Source: Saprospiraceae bacterium (GTDB taxonomy: Bacteria; Bacteroidota; Bacteroidia; Chitinophagales; Saprospiraceae). Taken from it: 17,004 bases of DNA. Positions 14,938 through 17,004 of the stretch are shown piece after piece. Under the pieces are notes generated by a model. It was not told where the DNA came from. It saw only the letters and a list, made by a program, of their open reading frames with translations, and searched no databases. How positions within the stretch are numbered: position 1 is the first letter of the stretch; every line of letters begins with the position of its first letter. The position numbers and the translations under genes were made by a program. The stretch spans positions 1 to 17,004 of the forward strand of contig SKYC01000269.1 of the NCBI GenBank assembly GCA_007128085.1, written 5' to 3'.

Positions 14938-14978
14938 GATTTTTTTCAAAAGCGCTATAGTTCCTTAAAAAAGGTACA
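14938..14978 (+). repeat. Hairpin repeat right of the rpn gene
   Basis: Starts 4 bp after the rpn stop and matches 13759-13799 at 33 of 41 positions without gaps. Its inverted-repeat arms have decayed; CCTT-AAAA-AAGG (14963-14974) still folds. With its T7 run (14940-14946) it may also help end rpn transcription. Confidence 0.55.
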
Positions 14979-15078
14979 CCAAACAAATCATGCAGTTGGA
15001 TATCATTAAACGAACCCGAATGGGGGTATACAGAAAAATCAAACCATGGATACGGGTAATATTTCCAAGGGGACTTTT

Positions 15079-16503
15079 TTATCCCGGAGCTCCTGTAGAA
15101 GCGGAAGGTTCATCTATTTCCAGAGGTGGATTTAACTCCACCAATTTCTTATACCCTCCTTCAACCTCCACGAAGTGATGAACACCGCGTGCTTTAAGAA
15201 TAGAAGCGGCTATCATGCTCCTGTAGCCACCTGCACAGTAAATAGCAGCCATTCTCCCGTTAAATCTTTTACAACTCCACTCATTGATGATATTGAGAGG
15301 CAGATTAATGGCTCCTTTCACCCGACCGCTTTTGTATTCCACCGGTCGTCTTACATCCCAAACCACCCAATTTTCAGTAGTGAGTCGGGAAATAAAATCA
15401 GCGGCCGTTATCCGATCTATGGTATCCACTGGTCGGTGCGACTTTACCCAACTTTCCATGCCGCCCTCCAAATACCCAAGAACCCTATCAAACCCCACCC
15501 TGGCGAGTCTCCTGATACTCTCTTTTTCCTTTCCGGGTTCACATACCAAAACCAGGGGTTTATTTACATTTTCCAACAATGCACCCACCCAGGGGGCGAA
15601 CTGTCCGCACAGTCCAATATTCAAGGCACCACAGACAAATCCCTTGGAAAACTCCCCTGGATCGCGGGTATCTAAAATTGTGGCACAGGTTCTGCGAACG
15701 ACGGTTTCAAAGCGTTCCGGATTGAGTGGGTTCAATGATTTTTTCATCACCTTTTCCAGAGGTGTATAGCCTTCCTTATTTAATTGCACATTGTCCGGAA
15801 AATACGATGGGGGTGCTTCCAACCCCTCCGTTACCACACGAATAAATTCTTCTTTCCCCTCGGTCTTCAGGGCGTAGTTTACCTTCTTTTGATTGCCCAG
15901 GGTGTCGACTGTTTTATCCATCATTTTCTTCCCACATGCGCTTCCCGCACCGTGCCCGGGGTATACAACCACATCGTCCGGTAGGGGCAGGATCTTTTCC
16001 TGAAGGGAATCGTACAACATCCCCGCTAGATCTTGCATGCTGTATTCACTGCTGTCCTGAGCGAGATCGGGTCTGCCCACATCTCCCAAAAACAGCGTAT
16101 CCCCTGTGAAAAGTGCGAGTTCTTTACCCTTTTTATCTTTCAACAAATAACTCGTGGACTCCAGTGTATGACCCGGAGTGTGCAGGGCCACAATGGTGTG
16201 GTCACCGATTGGAAACTCTTCTCCGTCAGTCGCAGAGTGGATATTGAACGAAGTAGAGGCACCGGGACCATAGACAATGGTAGCGCCGGTAATTTCAGCC
16301 AGGTCTAGATGTCCGGAAACAAAATCCGCGTGAAAATGGGTTTCGAAAATGTATTTGATTTTCACTCCCTCTTTTTCCGCCAACTCCAGATAGGGCTCCG
16401 TTTCTCTGAGAGGGTCAACTATAGCAGCATCCTCTCCCGATCGGATAAAGTAGGATCCCTGTGAGAGACAGGCCGTGTAGATCTGTTCTATTTTTATGCT
16501 CAT
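15079..16503 (-). CDS. MBL-fold hydrolase with two rhodanese domains (persulfide dioxygenase-like)
   Basis: 474 residues, cytoplasmic. The N-terminal ETHE1-type metallo-beta-lactamase domain has THFHADFVSGH (His56, His58, Asp60, His65), TPGHTLEST (His112), FTGDTLFLGDVGRPDL (Asp135) and YPGHGAGSACG (His184), a complete metal site. Two rhodanese domains follow. The first has Cys321 in LVCEPGKEKE; the second has the standard active loop YCAGGYRS with Cys423. Related MBL-rhodanese proteins oxidise glutathione persulfide to sulfite and move sulfane sulfur, detoxifying sulfide. The start is the ATG at 16503; TACCTTTA (16536-16543, minus) is a weak -7 box. Single gene, converging on the rpn gene. 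Confidence 0.92.
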   Translation of the reverse strand: MSIKIEQIYTACLSQGSYFIRSGEDAAIVDPLRETEPYLELAEKEGVKIKYIFETHFHADFVSGHLDLAEITGATIVYGPGASTSFNIHSATDGEEFPIGDHTIVALHTPGHTLESTSYLLKDKKGKELALFTGDTLFLGDVGRPDLAQDSSEYSMQDLAGMLYDSLQEKILPLPDDVVVYPGHGAGSACGKKMMDKTVDTLGNQKKVNYALKTEGKEEFIRVVTEGLEAPPSYFPDNVQLNKEGYTPLEKVMKKSLNPLNPERFETVVRRTCATILDTRDPGEFSKGFVCGALNIGLCGQFAPWVGALLENVNKPLVLVCEPGKEKESIRRLARVGFDRVLGYLEGGMESWVKSHRPVDTIDRITAADFISRLTTENWVVWDVRRPVEYKSGRVKGAINLPLNIINEWSCKRFNGRMAAIYCAGGYRSMIAASILKARGVHHFVEVEGGYKKLVELNPPLEIDEPSASTGAPG

Positions 16504-16589
16504 TGCAATGATTTAACATTATCTATAACTAAAAATAAAGGTAAAAAAATTCCCCGGAAGGCGGGTATTCCCACGCGGCTTAGTTTTTT

Positions 16590-17004
16590 CTAATTGGATT
16601 GTCTTCGAAACTTGCCCTCTCGCCACGCATCGATAAATTCTTTCCAGGCCATGGGGTTGAGTACCTGCATGGGTCTGAATTGTCCCTGGTGGTAATGGGA
16701 TTGCGCTTGCTGTCTTAAATAAAGCGAAGTAGTTTCTCTTCCATCGGCAGGTAAATCTTCTCGCAGTCTGGCAAGTGCTTCTTCGGAGAGGTTGTCTGCA
16801 GCCCTGCGCTGTAATTCATTGGAAACATCCATGGCCAGAAATTCGATGTCGAAAAATTCCCGGCTCGGCCAGGGATAAATGACCGTTTCCGGCAATGTCA
16901 ACGTATCCTGTGTCATCATTTGGATCAAGGTATACCGGTCGCTCCACAGATCGGTAGGCACCTCGTATTCGATGGTCTCATAACCGAGCGCAGAAAAAAT
17001 CACC
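16590..17004 (-). CDS. Carboxypeptidase-regulatory-like domain protein, C-terminal part (runs off window)
   Basis: At least 137 residues, open to the right edge, so the N-terminus lies beyond 17004. The visible part starts inside the last strands of a CarboxypepD_reg-like beta sandwich (IFSALGYETIEYEVP), then DTLTLPETVIYPWPSREFF, an Asn/Leu-rich helical region and a conserved end (MQVLNPMAWKEFIDAWREG). This tail is common among Bacteroidota surface or periplasmic proteins of unknown function; the upstream part should carry a signal peptide. It is 86 bp upstream of the MBL-rhodanese gene on the same strand, and co-transcription is possible. Confidence 0.85.
   Translation of the reverse strand, partial: VIFSALGYETIEYEVPTDLWSDRYTLIQMMTQDTLTLPETVIYPWPSREFFDIEFLAMDVSNELQRRAADNLSEEALARLREDLPADGRETTSLYLRQQAQSHYHQGQFRPMQVLNPMAWKEFIDAWREGKFRRQSN

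Noticed and set aside
14990..15178. 62-codon plus-strand ORF after the rpn gene
   Set aside because: About half of it is antisense to the well-supported MBL-rhodanese gene, with no family resemblance.

Overview
The window looks like a chromosomal piece of a Bacteroidota bacterium. Two secreted enzymes end in type IX secretion (T9SS) type A sorting domains, a BlaI/M56 pair carries the TonB C-terminal fusion typical of the phylum, and a few genes are preceded by TAnnTTTG-like -7 boxes with little sign of Shine-Dalgarno sequences. I cannot place it below phylum with confidence. No rRNA, tRNA or CRISPR array is visible.

Layout. 1-469 has no convincing intact gene: a rho-independent terminator for a gene left of the window, a short dispersed repeat, and a possible decayed transporter fragment. 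470-1111 is a small multi-pass membrane protein. It converges on an unusual Gly/Ala/Val-rich helical protein (1205-1774, minus) that lies downstream of an EamA/DMT permease (1902-2801, minus). 2802-3555 is a non-coding cluster of imperfect repeats. 3556-5288 is a two-gene operon with ATGA overlap: a BlaI-type repressor and an M56 (BlaR1-like) zinc metallopeptidase fused to a TonB C-terminal domain. A hairpin terminator separates it from a very large secreted subtilase (5539-9267, minus) containing an internal duplication of a module of about 315 residues. Divergent from it is a secreted endonuclease I (9682-10743, plus). Then follow on minus a PIG-L deacetylase (10790-11512) and an unrecognised secreted protein (11619-13358).

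13359-14024 is the least ordinary stretch. It holds a hairpin-dense segment ending in a terminator-like hairpin plus T7 (a candidate structured RNA, or alternatively a 50-codon ORF on the other strand), a perfect 11-bp-arm hairpin, and the C-terminal scrap of a VOC/glyoxalase-like gene. Next comes an Rpn-family PD-(D/E)XK nuclease gene (14025-14933) with a 12-bp tandem repeat in its tail and an in-frame internal Met that could give a small C-terminal product. A diverged 41-bp copy of the hairpin repeat lies just after its stop, so the rpn gene is bracketed by direct repeats about 1.18 kb apart. The window closes with a metallo-beta-lactamase-fold/double-rhodanese sulfur enzyme (15079-16503, minus) and the C-terminal part of a carboxypeptidase-regulatory-like domain protein running off the right edge (16590-17004, minus).

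Functionally the window is a mixture rather than one pathway: exported degradation (subtilase and nuclease through T9SS), envelope-stress sensing (BlaI/M56-TonB), sulfide or persulfide handling (MBL-rhodanese), and an accessory nuclease locus whose surroundings show repeats and gene debris.
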